Origin: Vibrio palustris | Lineage (GTDB): Bacteria > Pseudomonadota > Gammaproteobacteria > Enterobacterales > Vibrionaceae | Direction of reading: 5' to 3' | Length of the DNA: 64,000 bases | Assembly (NCBI RefSeq): GCF_024346995.1 | Contig: NZ_AP024887.1 | Location: 1,054,001-1,118,000 of the forward strand | Shown: piece after piece, positions 20,196 to 30,389 of the stretch | Numbering within the stretch: position 1 is the first letter of the stretch | Layout of the letters: the number at the start of each line of letters is the position of its first letter | The notes under the pieces: model-generated | What the model was told of the DNA's origin: nothing | The model's database searches: none | Seen by the model: only the letters and a program-made list of their open reading frames with translations | Made by a program: the position numbers and the translations under genes

Positions 20196-21098
20196 ATGTT
20201 AACTAAAAAAGAAAACTTGGACGCGATCGAAAAATTCTCTGAGAATTTAGAAATCGAAGGTCGCAGTTTATGGCAGGATGCGCGTACGCGTTTTATGCGC
20301 AACAAGGCGGCGATGGTCAGCCTATGCATTCTTGTCTTGATTACGTTATCGGTTATTTTCATTCCGATGGTATCTGAATATACCTTCGATGATACTGACT
20401 GGTATGCAATGCACGCCGCACCTTCAATGGCGCATTTATTTGGTACCGATGCGTTAGGACGTGATTTGTTTGTGCGTACCTTAGTCGGTGGCCGAATTTC
20501 ATTAATGGTCGGCATTCTTGGCGCATCCGTTGCGGTAACCATCGGAACATTGTATGGCGCGGCATCCGGCTTTATTGGTGGCCGAGTTGACCGTCTAATG
20601 ATGCGTCTTTTAGAAGTATTAAACTCCATTCCTTTCATGTTTCTTGTGATTGTATTGGTCACCTTTTTTGGGCGTGAAATTTACCTTATTTTCGTTGCTA
20701 TCGGTGCAATAGCATGGCTGGACATGGCGCGTATTGTCCGTGGTCAAACTCTAAGCTTGCGTAGTAAAGAGTTCATTGAGGCCGCTCATGTATGTGGTGT
20801 CAGTAAGTGGAAAATCATCACTCGCCATATTGTACCTAACGTACTCGGTATCGTGGCAGTCTATTCAACGCTACTGATCCCAAGTATGATTCTAACCGAG
20901 TCATTCTTATCGTTCCTTGGTCTTGGTGTGCAAGAACCAATGACTAGCTGGGGAGCTTTGCTACAAGAAGGGGCTGGGACAATGGAAGTTGCTATTTGGC
21001 AATTGATTTTCCCTGCTATTTTCATGGTAGCCACGCTGTTCTGCTTTAATTATGTCGGTGACGGTCTGCGTGATGCGCTCGATCCAAAAGACAGATAA
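20196..21098 (+). CDS. oppC: Oligopeptide ABC transporter permease OppC
   Basis: A 300-residue second permease subunit. An N-terminal cytoplasmic segment (1-~38) precedes about six membrane helices. The family motif LFGTDALGRDLFVR lies near residue 88 and the coupling loop RSKEFIEAAHVCGVSKWKIITRHIVPN near 190. The length matches OppC of E. coli (302). It forms the peptide channel with OppB. Confidence 0.95.
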   Translation: MLTKKENLDAIEKFSENLEIEGRSLWQDARTRFMRNKAAMVSLCILVLITLSVIFIPMVSEYTFDDTDWYAMHAAPSMAHLFGTDALGRDLFVRTLVGGRISLMVGILGASVAVTIGTLYGAASGFIGGRVDRLMMRLLEVLNSIPFMFLVIVLVTFFGREIYLIFVAIGAIAWLDMARIVRGQTLSLRSKEFIEAAHVCGVSKWKIITRHIVPNVLGIVAVYSTLLIPSMILTESFLSFLGLGVQEPMTSWGALLQEGAGTMEVAIWQLIFPAIFMVATLFCFNYVGDGLRDALDPKDR

Positions 21099-21127
21099 CG
21101 ACACAAGCAACGATTAAGGAAACGATA

Positions 21128-22099
21128 ATGAGTTTATTAAACGTACAAGATCTGCGTGTCGAATTTACCACTCAAGATGGTAATGTTACCGCAGTTAACG
21201 ATTTGAACTTCTCGCTGGAGCGTGGAGAGACATTAGGTATCGTCGGTGAGTCAGGATCAGGTAAATCTCAAACTGTCTTTGCACTAATGGGCCTACTGGC
21301 CAAAAACGGTATTATTTCGGGCAGCGCCCAATTTGAAGGTCAAGAAATTCTGAACTTGCCTGAAGCGAAAATTAATAACATTCGCTCACAGCAAATTTCG
21401 ATGATTTTCCAAGATCCTATGACCTCACTCAACCCTTACATGAAGGTGAGTGCGCAGCTTATGGAAGTACTCATGATCCATAAAGGCATGAGTAAGCAAG
21501 CCGCGTTTGAAGAATCAGTACGCATGTTAGAAGCGGTAAAAATACCGGAAGCGCGTAAGCGTATTCACATGTATCCGCATGAATTTTCAGGCGGTATGCG
21601 TCAGCGTGTCATGATTGCGATGGCGCTGTTATGTAATCCAAAACTATTGATTGCCGATGAACCGACAACCGCATTAGATGTGACGGTACAAGCACAGATT
21701 ATGGACTTATTGAATGAGCTAAAAAGCGAGTTCAATACTGCCATCATCATGATTACCCATGACTTGGGTGTGGTTGCTGGCTCTTGTGATAAAGTATTGG
21801 TGATGTACGCAGGCCGTACGATGGAATATGGCAAAGTTGATGAAATCTATTATCAGCCAGCACACCCATATACAGAAGGGCTGCTTAAAGCGATTCCTCG
21901 TCTTGATACGGAAGGTGAAATATTACCAACGATTCCAGGTAATCCACCTAATTTACTCAGTCTGCCTCAAGGCTGTCCTTACCAAGACCGTTGCCACCGT
22001 GTAATGGACCGTTGTAAGCGTGAAGCACCGATTTTAACGTCATTTGGTGATGGCCGTCAGCGTGCGTGTTTTTCTGATATGGAGACGTGGAACCAATGA
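21128..22099 (+). CDS. oppD: Oligopeptide ABC transporter ATPase OppD
   Basis: A 323-residue ATPase. Walker A GESGSGKS (~residue 40), signature FSGGMRQRVMIAMAL (~155), Walker B LLIADEPTTALD (~176) and switch His in MITHDLGVV (~208). The C-terminal oligopeptide-transporter extension contains a cysteine cluster (CPYQDRC...CKREAP...RAC) typical of OppD/OppF/DppD, which bind an iron-sulfur cluster in some relatives. It overlaps oppF by ATGA. Confidence 0.95.
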   Translation: MSLLNVQDLRVEFTTQDGNVTAVNDLNFSLERGETLGIVGESGSGKSQTVFALMGLLAKNGIISGSAQFEGQEILNLPEAKINNIRSQQISMIFQDPMTSLNPYMKVSAQLMEVLMIHKGMSKQAAFEESVRMLEAVKIPEARKRIHMYPHEFSGGMRQRVMIAMALLCNPKLLIADEPTTALDVTVQAQIMDLLNELKSEFNTAIIMITHDLGVVAGSCDKVLVMYAGRTMEYGKVDEIYYQPAHPYTEGLLKAIPRLDTEGEILPTIPGNPPNLLSLPQGCPYQDRCHRVMDRCKREAPILTSFGDGRQRACFSDMETWNQ

Positions 22100-23085
22100 G
22101 CGATCAAAAAGTCATTCTAGATATTAAAGACTTAAAGGTTCACTTTAGTATTGCAGCAAAATCCGCTTGGCCTTGGAGCAAACCATCGCAACTTAAAGCC
22201 GTAGATGGCGTAAATGCACGCCTATACGAAGGGGAAACCTTAGGAGTTGTGGGTGAATCCGGTTGTGGTAAATCAACGTTTGCCCGTGCGATCATTGGCT
22301 TAGTGGAAGCGACAGAAGGTGAAGTTGTATGGCTCGGTCAAGATTTGACGCGCATGAAAGATGCGCAGCGCCGTAACACTCGCAAAGACATTCAAATGAT
22401 CTTCCAAGATCCGTTGGCGTCTCTCAACCCTCGTATGACGGTTGGTGATATCATTGCTGAACCATTGAAGACATTCTATCCAGAGCTTTCAAAAGAGGAA
22501 GTGAAGCAACGCGTTAAACAGATGATGGATCGCGTTGGTTTGTTACCGAACGTGATTAACCGTTACCCTCACGAATTTTCTGGCGGTCAATGTCAGCGTA
22601 TTGGTATTGCTCGCGCTCTGATTCTTCGTCCGAAAATGATCATCTGTGATGAGCCTGTATCGGCACTGGATGTGTCGATTCAAGCGCAAGTTGTAAACTT
22701 GCTCAAAGAGATTCAAAAAGAGCTTGGCTTGAGCTTAGTGTTTATTGCCCACGACTTATCGGTGGTTAAGCATATTTCCGATCGCGTTATGGTGATGTAT
22801 TTGGGTCATGCCGTTGAATTAGGCACCTCGGAGAAGCTATTTAGCAATCCACTACACCCATATACAAAAGCGCTAATGTCAGCCGTGCCGATCCCGGATC
22901 CGGAATTAGAACGTGCGAAAAAGATAGATATGTTGGAAGGGGATTTGCCATCGCCGATCAATCCACCATCAGGTTGTGTATTCCGTACTCGTTGCCCAAT
23001 TGCGACAGCAGAATGTGCGCAAACTAAACCTACTATCAAAGGTAGCGATACGCATAGCGTCTCTTGCTTGCATGTTGAAGCCTAA
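22096..23085 (+). CDS. oppF: Oligopeptide ABC transporter ATPase OppF
   Basis: A 329-residue second ATPase. Walker A GESGCGKST (~residue 55), signature FSGGQCQRIGIARAL (~161), Walker B MIICDEPVSALD (~182), and C-terminal cysteine motif CVFRTRCPIATAEC near residue 295. I use the ATG at 22096, which overlaps the oppD stop as ATGA; a GTG three codons earlier is also in frame. Its mRNA tail may be processed into a small RNA. Confidence 0.95.
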   Translation: MSDQKVILDIKDLKVHFSIAAKSAWPWSKPSQLKAVDGVNARLYEGETLGVVGESGCGKSTFARAIIGLVEATEGEVVWLGQDLTRMKDAQRRNTRKDIQMIFQDPLASLNPRMTVGDIIAEPLKTFYPELSKEEVKQRVKQMMDRVGLLPNVINRYPHEFSGGQCQRIGIARALILRPKMIICDEPVSALDVSIQAQVVNLLKEIQKELGLSLVFIAHDLSVVKHISDRVMVMYLGHAVELGTSEKLFSNPLHPYTKALMSAVPIPDPELERAKKIDMLEGDLPSPINPPSGCVFRTRCPIATAECAQTKPTIKGSDTHSVSCLHVEA

Positions 23086-23137
23086 ACTAGTTTGGTGAAT
23101 GATATTAAGCGTGGCTCTTTGGAGACACGCTTTTTTT
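23086..23137 (+). ncRNA. oppZ: Candidate OppZ-like small RNA from the oppF 3'UTR, ending in the operon terminator
   Basis: The ~50 nt after the oppF stop end in a terminator (AAGCGTG ... CACGCTT, then TTTTT, 23107-23137). In V. cholerae the 3'UTR of oppABCDF is cut by RNase E into the Hfq-dependent sRNA OppZ, which represses oppBCDF. Here AATGATATTAAGC (23098-23110) is complementary at 11 of 13 positions to 19260-19272, the start of oppB. The terminator is certain; the sRNA is inference from position and complementarity. Confidence 0.55.
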
Positions 23138-23244
23138 ATATTCGAAATTTTTGAATGACTAAGCCAATTTGTAACGGTTAAGCCTATTAATTACTGCTTT
23201 ATACTAGTGAACATTACATTTGATAAACACAGCATGAGGCACAT

Positions 23245-24198
23245 ATGGGTAAACTAATTGAAGGTGTTTGGCACGACCAATGGTATGACACGAAAAAGAG
23301 CAAGGGTCGCTTCCAACGCGAAGATGCAGGCTTTCGCCATCACATTAGTAATGAAGCGAACGCACAGTTTCCCGCTGAATCTGGGCGTTATCATTTATAC
23401 GTCTCGTTAGCGTGTCCGTGGGCTCACCGTGCGCTTGTGATGCGAGAGCTCAAAGGTCTTAGCGAACATATCGGCGTAACGGTCGTGTGTCCAGATATGT
23501 TACAGCATGGTTGGGAGTTTGGGATTCCAGAACCATTATATGGTCTGACTAAGTTGCATCAACTTTACACCAAAACAAAACCTGATTACTCGGGGCGAGT
23601 CACGGTACCAGTCTTATGGGATAAGCAAACTGAAACCATTGTTAGCAATGAATCTGCTGAAATTATTCGCATGTTGAATACCGCATTTAATGATATTACC
23701 GGTAATGATGACGATTTTTATCCCGAGCACTTACGAGATCAGATAGATGAATGGAATGCGTTTATTTATCCGAATGTCAATAATGGTGTCTATCGCTGTG
23801 GTTTCGCGACAACACAAGAAGCCTATGAAGATGCCTATGACGATTTATTTGCTGCGCTCGATAAACTTGAAAAGCACTTATCAACTCATCGTTATTTAGT
23901 CGGTGAACAAATAACAGAAGCCGATTGGCGGTTATTTACGACATTAATTCGTTTTGATGCCGTGTACTTTGGTCACTTTAAATGTAATAAACGTCGTATT
24001 CATGATTACGACAACTTACGTGAATACACCAAAGAATTATATCAATATAGCAACGTAGCGAAGACGACGGACTTTTATCATATTAAACGTCATTATTACT
24101 TTAGCCATACGATGATTAATCCAACGCAAGTTGTTCCGAAAGGGCCACAATTGGATTTAGAAACGCCACACCAGCGCGCTGAGCAGGTTAAGCGCTAA
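23245..24198 (+). CDS. yqjG: Glutathionyl-hydroquinone reductase (Xi-class glutathione transferase)
   Basis: A 317-residue cytoplasmic enzyme that removes glutathione from glutathionyl-hydroquinones. The catalytic Cys57 lies in the Xi-class motif YVSLACPWAHR, and the thioredoxin-like part contains TVPVLWDKQTETIVSNESAEI (~residues 119-139). The all-helical C-terminal domain contains YRCGFATTQEAYE and DWRLFTTLIRFD, as in E. coli YqjG and yeast Ecm4. It is a single gene. Its original substrate in this organism is unknown, but quinone detoxification is the family role. Confidence 0.92.
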   Translation: MGKLIEGVWHDQWYDTKKSKGRFQREDAGFRHHISNEANAQFPAESGRYHLYVSLACPWAHRALVMRELKGLSEHIGVTVVCPDMLQHGWEFGIPEPLYGLTKLHQLYTKTKPDYSGRVTVPVLWDKQTETIVSNESAEIIRMLNTAFNDITGNDDDFYPEHLRDQIDEWNAFIYPNVNNGVYRCGFATTQEAYEDAYDDLFAALDKLEKHLSTHRYLVGEQITEADWRLFTTLIRFDAVYFGHFKCNKRRIHDYDNLREYTKELYQYSNVAKTTDFYHIKRHYYFSHTMINPTQVVPKGPQLDLETPHQRAEQVKR

Positions 24199-24210
24199 AA
24201 GGTGGCCGTG

Positions 24211-24232
24211 TGTCGATATCACGCTATCGACA
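24211..24232. repeat. Hairpin TGTCGATA / TATCGACA after yqjG
   Basis: Perfect 8-bp arms, 12 bp after the yqjG stop, followed by TTTAGAG. It is a possible weak terminator of yqjG. Confidence 0.5.
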
Positions 24233-24343
24233 TTTAGAGTAAAAACCTAATAATTAATATGTTGTCAATACATAAAGACGCTTGACGTGAACTGTGCCAT
24301 AATAATAATGCTTGTGCATGGCGTAACGCTAAGTGGTTCATAA

Positions 24344-24441
24344 GCTGGGATTTTTACCCAAAAGATCCCAGCGGTTTCGCGAACAAACATGGAGTATGCG
24401 CATTCCCCTCGGTAGTCACGTATTTTTATGTGGCTATTTTT
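24344..24441 (+). promoter_or_regulatory. Structured leader with a terminator-like hairpin upstream of the chemoreceptor
   Basis: GCTGGGAT / ATCCCAGC (24344-24372) is followed by TAGTCACGTA-TTTT-TATGTGGCTA with a T5 tail (24413-24441), the latter only 58 bp before the receptor ATG. It could be an attenuator, an unrecognised riboswitch, or the end of a small RNA. It does not match the c-di-GMP (GEMM) consensus. Confidence 0.4.
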
Positions 24442-24498
24442 AATGACAGATACATGATTCGGTTTTCGGGTATCTGTTGAATATCTGATAGGTGGTCT

Positions 24499-25794
24499 AT
24501 GTTTTTTAAGCGTACTCAAAAGAAAAATCCTCAAGCAGAGGTTTACTCTGACTACATTTATTCGTCGTTGAAAAGCTATGTTGCATGGATAGAGTTTGAG
24601 CTGGATGGTTCTGTCAAAGACGTTAATGACTTGTTTCTGAATATTCTGGGATATCAACGTGAGGAAGTGCTTCATCAGCATCATCAGTTGTTCTGTTTAA
24701 CCAGTGAAGTTAAGTCTCCAAATTATCAAGAGTTTTGGAATCGTTTGCGGGCGGGTGAGCCACAAAAAGATATTTTTACACGCATAGCGAAAGATGGCAG
24801 CAAAGTCATTTTAGATGCCACGTATTTCCCTATCATCAATGATAAGTCAGAGGTGGTTGCGGTCGGTAAACTCGCGACAGATATTTCGATACTATTCAAT
24901 GAACAACAACAAAAAGAATCGGTGTTAAATGCATTAGATCGTTCGATGTCATGTATTGAGTTTGATACGCAGGGAAACATCATAGATGCCAACGAAAATT
25001 TCTTAACAACATTAGGTTATAACGCAAGAGAGGTGATTGGTAAGCATCATCGCATATTTTGTGATGGTAATTTCTATGCTGAAAATCCTAATTTCTGGGA
25101 ATCGCTTGCCCAAGGAAAGTTTCAATCTGGTCAGTTTTTACGTAAGAGTAAAACTGGGCAAGATGTTTGGATTGAGGCGACGTATAACCCGATTTTTGAT
25201 ATGAGTGGTAAAGTCGTAAAAGTGGTGAAGTTTGCGAGTGACATTAGTATCAGCGTAGAAAAAAATCTGGCGACAGCGCGCGCCTCTGAAGTGGCTTACA
25301 ATACCTCACGTGAAACGGCGAAAGTGGCTCAAGATGGTTCAACACTACTCAGTGATGCAGTGGTGATCTCGCAGAATATTTCAACCCAAGTCGAAAATAC
25401 CATGGGTAAAGTGAACGTATTGAATGAAAGCTCGACGAATATTGAAGCGATGGTGGCAACTATCCGTGGTATTGCTGATCAAACGAATTTATTGGCGTTA
25501 AATGCGGCCATAGAAGCAGCACGAGCAGGTGAGTATGGTCGTGGTTTTGCGGTTGTGGCAGATGAAGTCAGACAATTGGCTTCTCGTACGAGTGGCTCAA
25601 CATCACAAATCGAAGAGGTAGTGAATAAAAATCGAGCGCAGCTTAAAGACGTCACGGATACCATGGAAAATGTGTGTGATACTGCGGAGCAAGGTCGAGA
25701 TAAAATAACGCAAGTCTCACAAGTGATGGAAGACATTTATCGCGGTGCAGAAAATGTCTCGAATACGGTCGCTAGTCTCAACAGCATTCACTAA
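24499..25794 (+). CDS. Soluble methyl-accepting chemotaxis protein with two PAS domains
   Basis: A 431-residue chemoreceptor without membrane segments or signal peptide. Two PAS domains (~25-130 and ~150-252) share the patterns [16 protein letters not shown]...HHQLF and [16 protein letters not shown]...HHRIF, so they arose by duplication, and each ends in an FASDIS-type PAC motif. The signalling hairpin (~270-431) includes the conserved tip [21 protein letters not shown] near residue 325. Such Aer-like soluble receptors usually sense redox state, flavin or heme ligands and signal through CheA/CheW. The ligand is unknown. AGGTGG precedes the ATG. No other chemotaxis gene is nearby. Confidence 0.9.
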   Translation: MFFKRTQKKNPQAEVYSDYIYSSLKSYVAWIEFELDGSVKDVNDLFLNILGYQREEVLHQHHQLFCLTSEVKSPNYQEFWNRLRAGEPQKDIFTRIAKDGSKVILDATYFPIINDKSEVVAVGKLATDISILFNEQQQKESVLNALDRSMSCIEFDTQGNIIDANENFLTTLGYNAREVIGKHHRIFCDGNFYAENPNFWESLAQGKFQSGQFLRKSKTGQDVWIEATYNPIFDMSGKVVKVVKFASDISISVEKNLATARASEVAYNTSRETAKVAQDGSTLLSDAVVISQNISTQVENTMGKVNVLNESSTNIEAMVATIRGIADQTNLLALNAAIEAARAGEYGRGFAVVADEVRQLASRTSGSTSQIEEVVNKNRAQLKDVTDTMENVCDTAEQGRDKITQVSQVMEDIYRGAENVSNTVASLNSIH

Positions 25795-25849
25795 ATGGGT
25801 CTTGTTTTTGGCATCGCTTACAAGCGAATGATTGGTTATCAATACGGAT

Positions 25850-25879
25850 AAAAAAAAGCCCTCGAAAGAGGGCTTTTTG
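25850..25879. terminator. Bidirectional terminator between the chemoreceptor and pta
   Basis: AGCCCTC-GAAA-GAGGGCT flanked by long A and T runs; it serves both convergent genes. Confidence 0.92.
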
Positions 25880-25899
25880 TGTCAGATACTAAGCGAATA

Positions 25900-28032
25900 C
25901 TATTGCTGCTGAGTCGCCTGAATGGCGGTAAGAGCGATAGTGTAAACGATATCGTCAACTAAGGCGCCGCGAGACAAGTCATTCACTGGTTTACGCATAC
26001 CTTGCAACATTGGACCAATCGAAACAAGATCGGCAGAACGTTGTACCGCTTTGTATGTGGTATTACCCGTGTTGAGATCTGGGAATACGAAGACGGTCGC
26101 TTTACCGGCAACGGGAGAATTTGGCGCTTTTGATGCCGCCACGTTTTCCATGATAGCCGCGTCGTACTGGAGAGGACCGTCAATGACTAGATCAGGACGT
26201 TTCTCTTTAGCCAATTCAGTTGCTTCACGTACTTTATCGACATCAGCACCTTTACCAGATGTGCCGGTAGAGTAAGAGATCATTGCAACACGTGGGTCAA
26301 TACCAAATGCGGTTGCAGAATCAGCCGATTGAATAGCAATTTCTGCTAGCTGTTCAGCGGTCGGATCTGGGTTGATCGCACAGTCACCGTATACCAATAC
26401 TTGATCAGGCAAAAGCATGAAGAAGATTGAGGAAACGATAGACGCGTTTGGTGCCGTTTTGATGATTTGGAATGGCGGTACAATGGTGTTGGCTGTGGTA
26501 TGAACCGCACCAGAGACAAGGCCATCAACTTCGCCTGCTTCGAGCATCATCGTGCCTAGGAAAACTGAGTCTTCTAGTTTTTCACGCGCGACAACTTCGG
26601 TCATGCCTTTTTTCGAGCGCAATTCCACTAAACGTGCCACGTAATTTTCACGTACTGCATTTGCGTCGATGATATCAACACCAGCGCCTAGCTGTACGCC
26701 TTGCTGAGCGGCAACGCGCTTGATTTCTTCAGGGTTACCAAGCAGTACACAGTTTGCAATACCACGTTCAGCACACAGCGCTGCGGCTTTAACAGTACGC
26801 GGTTCATCACCTTCCGGTAATACAATACGTTTGCCTGCTTTACGAGCAAATTCTGTTAACTGGTAACGGAATGCTGGTGGACTTAGGCGACGAATGCCTT
26901 GTGTTCCTTCGGCAAGCGAATCAATCCATGGGCCATCGATATGACCGGCAACGTGATCGCTAACGTGCTCTGCACGTTCTTTATCATCGGCAGGAACTTC
27001 GAGGCTGAAACTTTGCAAGTTAAGCGAAGTTTGCCATGTGTTGCCTTGCGCTTTGAAAACCGGTAGGCCAGAGTCAAATGCAGGCTTACAAAGATCGACA
27101 ATCTCGGCTGGCATGTCGTAACCGCCAGTCAGAAGAATGGCACCGATCTCGACGCCGTTCATCGCTGCTAGAGCCGCAGCAACAATAACGTCAGGACGAT
27201 CGGCTGATGTCACAAGCAGTGAGCCGGGTTTGAAGTGTTCAATCATGTTGGGAATTGAACGAGCACAGAATGTGATGCTTTTAATACGACGAGATTGAAT
27301 TTCGCCTTTATTGATCACTTCAGCGTTTAGATGCTTGGCCATATCGACAGCGCGTGTTGCGATTAAGTCAAGATTCCAAGGTACACACCCCAATACACGG
27401 ATTGGACTGGTGTTGAAAATTTCCATCACCTCTAGGTTCGCTTGCTTAGCGGCGTCACTACCGTCAAACATTTCAGAAAGATCTGGGCGAGTACGACCTG
27501 CTTCATCGACAGGCGCGTTCAGCTTGTTGATGATAACGCCTTTGATGTTCTTGTTTTTGGTCCCACCAAAGTGAGAACACGCCACTTCAATGCGCTCTTT
27601 TAATTGCGATGGATTATCCAAACCAGGACTTGCGACGAAGACAATTTCTGCACCGAGTGTTGCCGCGATGTCCGCGTTCACTTGGTTAGCAAATGGATGC
27701 TTACGCGTCGGAACTAAACCTTCAATCAAAGTGACATCAGTGGTGTTCACTTGATTATAACGTTCAACAATTGTTTCCAGCAGTACATCTGATTGTTCAT
27801 TACCTAGCCAGTTTTCAGCAACCGACATCGCGATAGGTTCGGCGGTTTTGATATCTTGACCGACGATAGTGGAGGTCAGATCTGGCCCATCGCCACCTTG
27901 ACGAGGTTGAGAAATTGGCTTGTAGAACGAAACGCTCACGCCTTTACGCTCAGCGGCACGCAGTGTACCCATGCTGATGCTGGTAAGGCCGACGCCTGAG
28001 CTAATAGGGATTAGCATAATAGTGCGGGACAT
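25900..28032 (-). CDS. pta: Phosphate acetyltransferase (long form)
   Basis: A 710-residue cytoplasmic enzyme interconverting acetyl-CoA and acetyl phosphate. The N-terminal P-loop-like regulatory domain ([21 protein letters not shown]) and DRTGG domain (~220-330) mark the long enteric/Vibrio form. The catalytic PTA_PTB domain (~390-705) contains [16 protein letters not shown] and [19 protein letters not shown]. It is transcribed after ackA with 138 bp between them. Acetyl phosphate made here links overflow metabolism to protein acetylation and two-component signalling. Confidence 0.96.
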   Translation of the reverse strand: MSRTIMLIPISSGVGLTSISMGTLRAAERKGVSVSFYKPISQPRQGGDGPDLTSTIVGQDIKTAEPIAMSVAENWLGNEQSDVLLETIVERYNQVNTTDVTLIEGLVPTRKHPFANQVNADIAATLGAEIVFVASPGLDNPSQLKERIEVACSHFGGTKNKNIKGVIINKLNAPVDEAGRTRPDLSEMFDGSDAAKQANLEVMEIFNTSPIRVLGCVPWNLDLIATRAVDMAKHLNAEVINKGEIQSRRIKSITFCARSIPNMIEHFKPGSLLVTSADRPDVIVAAALAAMNGVEIGAILLTGGYDMPAEIVDLCKPAFDSGLPVFKAQGNTWQTSLNLQSFSLEVPADDKERAEHVSDHVAGHIDGPWIDSLAEGTQGIRRLSPPAFRYQLTEFARKAGKRIVLPEGDEPRTVKAAALCAERGIANCVLLGNPEEIKRVAAQQGVQLGAGVDIIDANAVRENYVARLVELRSKKGMTEVVAREKLEDSVFLGTMMLEAGEVDGLVSGAVHTTANTIVPPFQIIKTAPNASIVSSIFFMLLPDQVLVYGDCAINPDPTAEQLAEIAIQSADSATAFGIDPRVAMISYSTGTSGKGADVDKVREATELAKEKRPDLVIDGPLQYDAAIMENVAASKAPNSPVAGKATVFVFPDLNTGNTTYKAVQRSADLVSIGPMLQGMRKPVNDLSRGALVDDIVYTIALTAIQATQQQ

Positions 28033-28138
28033 TGATTCAATACCTCTAGCTGTCGATACAATCTAACTCATGATTAGATTGAATGAGTAAAGCCTAACTT
28101 CTTATTCCTTGGGAATAGGAGTTAAGCCCCAATAAAAC

Positions 28139-28163
28139 ACTGGCTAACATAATGTTAGCCAGT
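28139..28163 (-). terminator. Hairpin between ackA and pta, partial terminator
   Basis: On the minus strand ACTGGCTAAC-ATTAT-GTTAGCCAGT is followed by GTTTTATT, directly after ackA. It probably lowers read-through into pta rather than stopping it. Confidence 0.6.
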
Positions 28164-28170
28164 AGAGTCT

Positions 28171-29367
28171 TTAGATACCGGCCAGACGGGCGGTATCTTC
28201 AGCAATGACAAGCTCTTCGTTAGTTGAGATAACCATTGCAGGAACACGGCTTGATTCTTTAGTGATCACACCTTCGCCGCCAAAGCGAGCCTTAAGGTTG
28301 GCTTGACCATCAAGATCAATACCTAGAATCGCTAAACGGTTAAGTACCATCTCACGGATAGGTGCTGAGTTTTCACCGATACCGCCAGTGAAGACGATGG
28401 CATCGAGACGACCATCTAATGTTGCAGTGTAACCGGCAACATATTTTGCTAGGCGGTGACAGAACACGTCCATCGCACGTGTTGCTTCTTCTTTTTGACC
28501 ATAGTTATCTTCAACGAAACGACAATCAGAAGAAATTTCGGTTAGACCTTGTAGACCTGATTCTTTAGTCAACATTTTGTTAATGTCAGCCACAGAGTAA
28601 CCTAGAGCGTCATGCAGGTGGAAAATGATCGCAGGATCGATATCACCACAACGTGTACCCATGACTAGACCTTCTAATGGGGTTAGGCCCATTGAAGTAT
28701 CTACTGATTTGCCGTTTTTAATCGCACAAACAGAAGCACCGTTACCTAAGTGACAGTTAATGATATTCAATTCATCAGCTGGCTTGTTAAGACGTTCTGC
28801 TGCTTCACGAGCAATAAATAGGTGAGAGGTACCGTGCATGCCGTAACGACGAATCGCATGATCTTTGTATAGGCTGTATGGCAGAGCGTATAGGTACGCT
28901 TCTTCTGGCATTGTTTGGTGGAACGCGGTATCAAATACGGCAACATTTTTAAGTTCTGGGAATGCTTTTTTCGCCGCTTTAATGCCAATGATATGAGCAG
29001 GGTTGTGAAGTGGTGCAAATGTTGCACTGTCTTCAATACCAGCAATGACACTATCATCGATCAATGCTGACTTAGTGAACTTCTCTCCACCGTGAACAAC
29101 GCGGTGACCAACAGCTTTTAGCTGTTCTGCCAATTCTGGCTTAGAAGCAAGAATAGTTTCTTCGATAAAGTTTAATGCTTCATCGTGCGCGGCACCATCA
29201 CCTAGTTGCGCTTCGTGCTTACCATCAAGTTTCCACTTGATACGAGCATCAGAAAGGTGCAAGCACTCGGCAAGACCTGTGAGATGCTCTTCGCCATTCG
29301 CAGCGTCAACGATCGCAAACTTAAGCGACGAACTACCACAGTTTAAAACTAAAACTAGCTTAGACAT
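28171..29367 (-). CDS. ackA: Acetate kinase
   Basis: A 398-residue enzyme that converts acetyl phosphate and ADP to acetate and ATP. The N-terminal signature [14 protein letters not shown], the central MHGTSHLF containing the catalytic histidine (~residue 180), [13 protein letters not shown] and the nucleotide site [15 protein letters not shown] are intact. The length is near E. coli AckA (400). The ATG at 29367 starts [11 protein letters not shown]. With pta it forms the acetate overflow pathway; yfbV is divergent, the same arrangement as in E. coli. Confidence 0.97.
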   Translation of the reverse strand: MSKLVLVLNCGSSSLKFAIVDAANGEEHLTGLAECLHLSDARIKWKLDGKHEAQLGDGAAHDEALNFIEETILASKPELAEQLKAVGHRVVHGGEKFTKSALIDDSVIAGIEDSATFAPLHNPAHIIGIKAAKKAFPELKNVAVFDTAFHQTMPEEAYLYALPYSLYKDHAIRRYGMHGTSHLFIAREAAERLNKPADELNIINCHLGNGASVCAIKNGKSVDTSMGLTPLEGLVMGTRCGDIDPAIIFHLHDALGYSVADINKMLTKESGLQGLTEISSDCRFVEDNYGQKEEATRAMDVFCHRLAKYVAGYTATLDGRLDAIVFTGGIGENSAPIREMVLNRLAILGIDLDGQANLKARFGGEGVITKESSRVPAMVISTNEELVIAEDTARLAGI

Positions 29368-29703
29368 GAGTAACTACCTATACATTAATTAGGGGCAAAA
29401 TTTTTCCAAAACCGATAGAAATCCACAAAGATTCGTACTAGTCTTGGTCAATAAATCAGTCCTTGTCCTCGATAAGTGACAAAGGCTTAAAAATGTCACC
29501 AAGTTCCGTGCTAATCTGCTTCTACACTGCCATACTATGAGTATGATGAAGTTCTATGAAGCATACGAGTCCGCAAAGGATAGTGACAGTGCGCTAATAT
29601 AACAAAAATTTATTTGAAACGTTATTAGCTTTGGTCAATTTTTTATGTCGTTTGTTGAATCATTCAACTATTTTTTAGGAAATAGCGGCCAGAAGAGTGG
29701 GAA
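29368..29703. other. ackA-yfbV divergent intergenic region
   Basis: 336 bp without a gene. It must hold the ackA-pta promoter (minus) and the yfbV promoter (plus). A small inverted repeat CATACT-ATG-AGTATG lies at 29531-29545. I see no confident regulator site. Confidence 0.5.
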
Positions 29704-30162
29704 ATGCGTATGAATAACCGAGTTGGCATCATGTATTGTTTGAAAGATGGCCAGAAATATATGGACGCGTGGCCAGTCCGTAAAGAACTCAATCCAATGT
29801 TTCCCGAGCAGCGTATCATTAAAGCGACGAAATTTGCGGTAAAAGTGATGCCTGCTGTAGCTGCAATCAGTGTGCTTACACAAATGGTCTTTCATAACCA
29901 AGCGGCGATGCCACAGGCAATTATCGTTGCTCTATTTGCGATGAGTTTGCCTATTCAAGGGATTTGGTGGCTAGGTCAGCGAGCGAATACTGATTTACCG
30001 CCGAGTTTGGCAACATGGTATCGAGAAATTCATCAAAAGATTCTCGATTCCGGGTTTGCTTTGGAGCCCGCGAAATCTAAACCGCGTTATAAAGAACTGG
30101 CGCAAGTATTAAACCGTGCGTTTCGTCAACTTGATGATTCCGTATTTGAGCGTTGGTTTTAG
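29704..30162 (+). CDS. yfbV: UPF0208 membrane protein YfbV
   Basis: A 152-residue inner-membrane protein. The N-terminal block [30 protein letters not shown], two membrane helices (~43-65 and ~70-92) and [18 protein letters not shown] are diagnostic of YfbV. In E. coli YfbV has been linked to chromosome macrodomain behaviour near the terminus and to acetate metabolism by position only; its mechanism is not known. Alternative starts at 29704 and 29710 are six bases apart. The gene is divergent from ackA and ends at a terminator. Confidence 0.92.
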   Translation: MRMNNRVGIMYCLKDGQKYMDAWPVRKELNPMFPEQRIIKATKFAVKVMPAVAAISVLTQMVFHNQAAMPQAIIVALFAMSLPIQGIWWLGQRANTDLPPSLATWYREIHQKILDSGFALEPAKSKPRYKELAQVLNRAFRQLDDSVFERWF

Positions 30163-30203
30163 TGTCTTAAAATACCTTGCGTTAAAAATAATCGATATCC
30201 TAT

Positions 30204-30236
30204 AACCTCTGGCGTTTCGGCGCGCAGAGGTTTTTA
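30204..30236 (+). terminator. Rho-independent terminator of yfbV
   Basis: AACCTCTG / CAGAGGTT with a 13-nt loop, followed by TTTATT, 41 bp after yfbV. Confidence 0.85.
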
Positions 30237-30389
30237 TTGGGTTTTTTTGACTGCTTTACACATTTCTCTCTGTTTTCGTGTTGGTGACTTTCTTTTCTGT
30301 CCGGATGCGGTTAATAATTAAGTATCGCAGTGGATGCGACCCACAATTTGGTTAAAACGAAAGATAGGCTTTAATTCAAGGAGAGAATT

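Noticed and set aside
20126..20662. 178-codon minus-strand frame inside oppC
   Set aside because: It lies antisense to a clearly conserved gene and its Arg/Lys/Pro-rich translation is typical of a shadow frame.
24344..24441. c-di-GMP (GEMM) riboswitch before the chemoreceptor
   Set aside because: Considered because such switches precede chemotaxis genes in Vibrio, but the conserved GGGCAAACC and GGGACGCAAAGCC blocks are absent.
24265..24684. 139-codon minus-strand frame over the chemoreceptor leader
   Set aside because: It overlaps the start of the PAS-MCP gene and shows no domain or ribosome site; the structured leader on the plus strand explains the region better.
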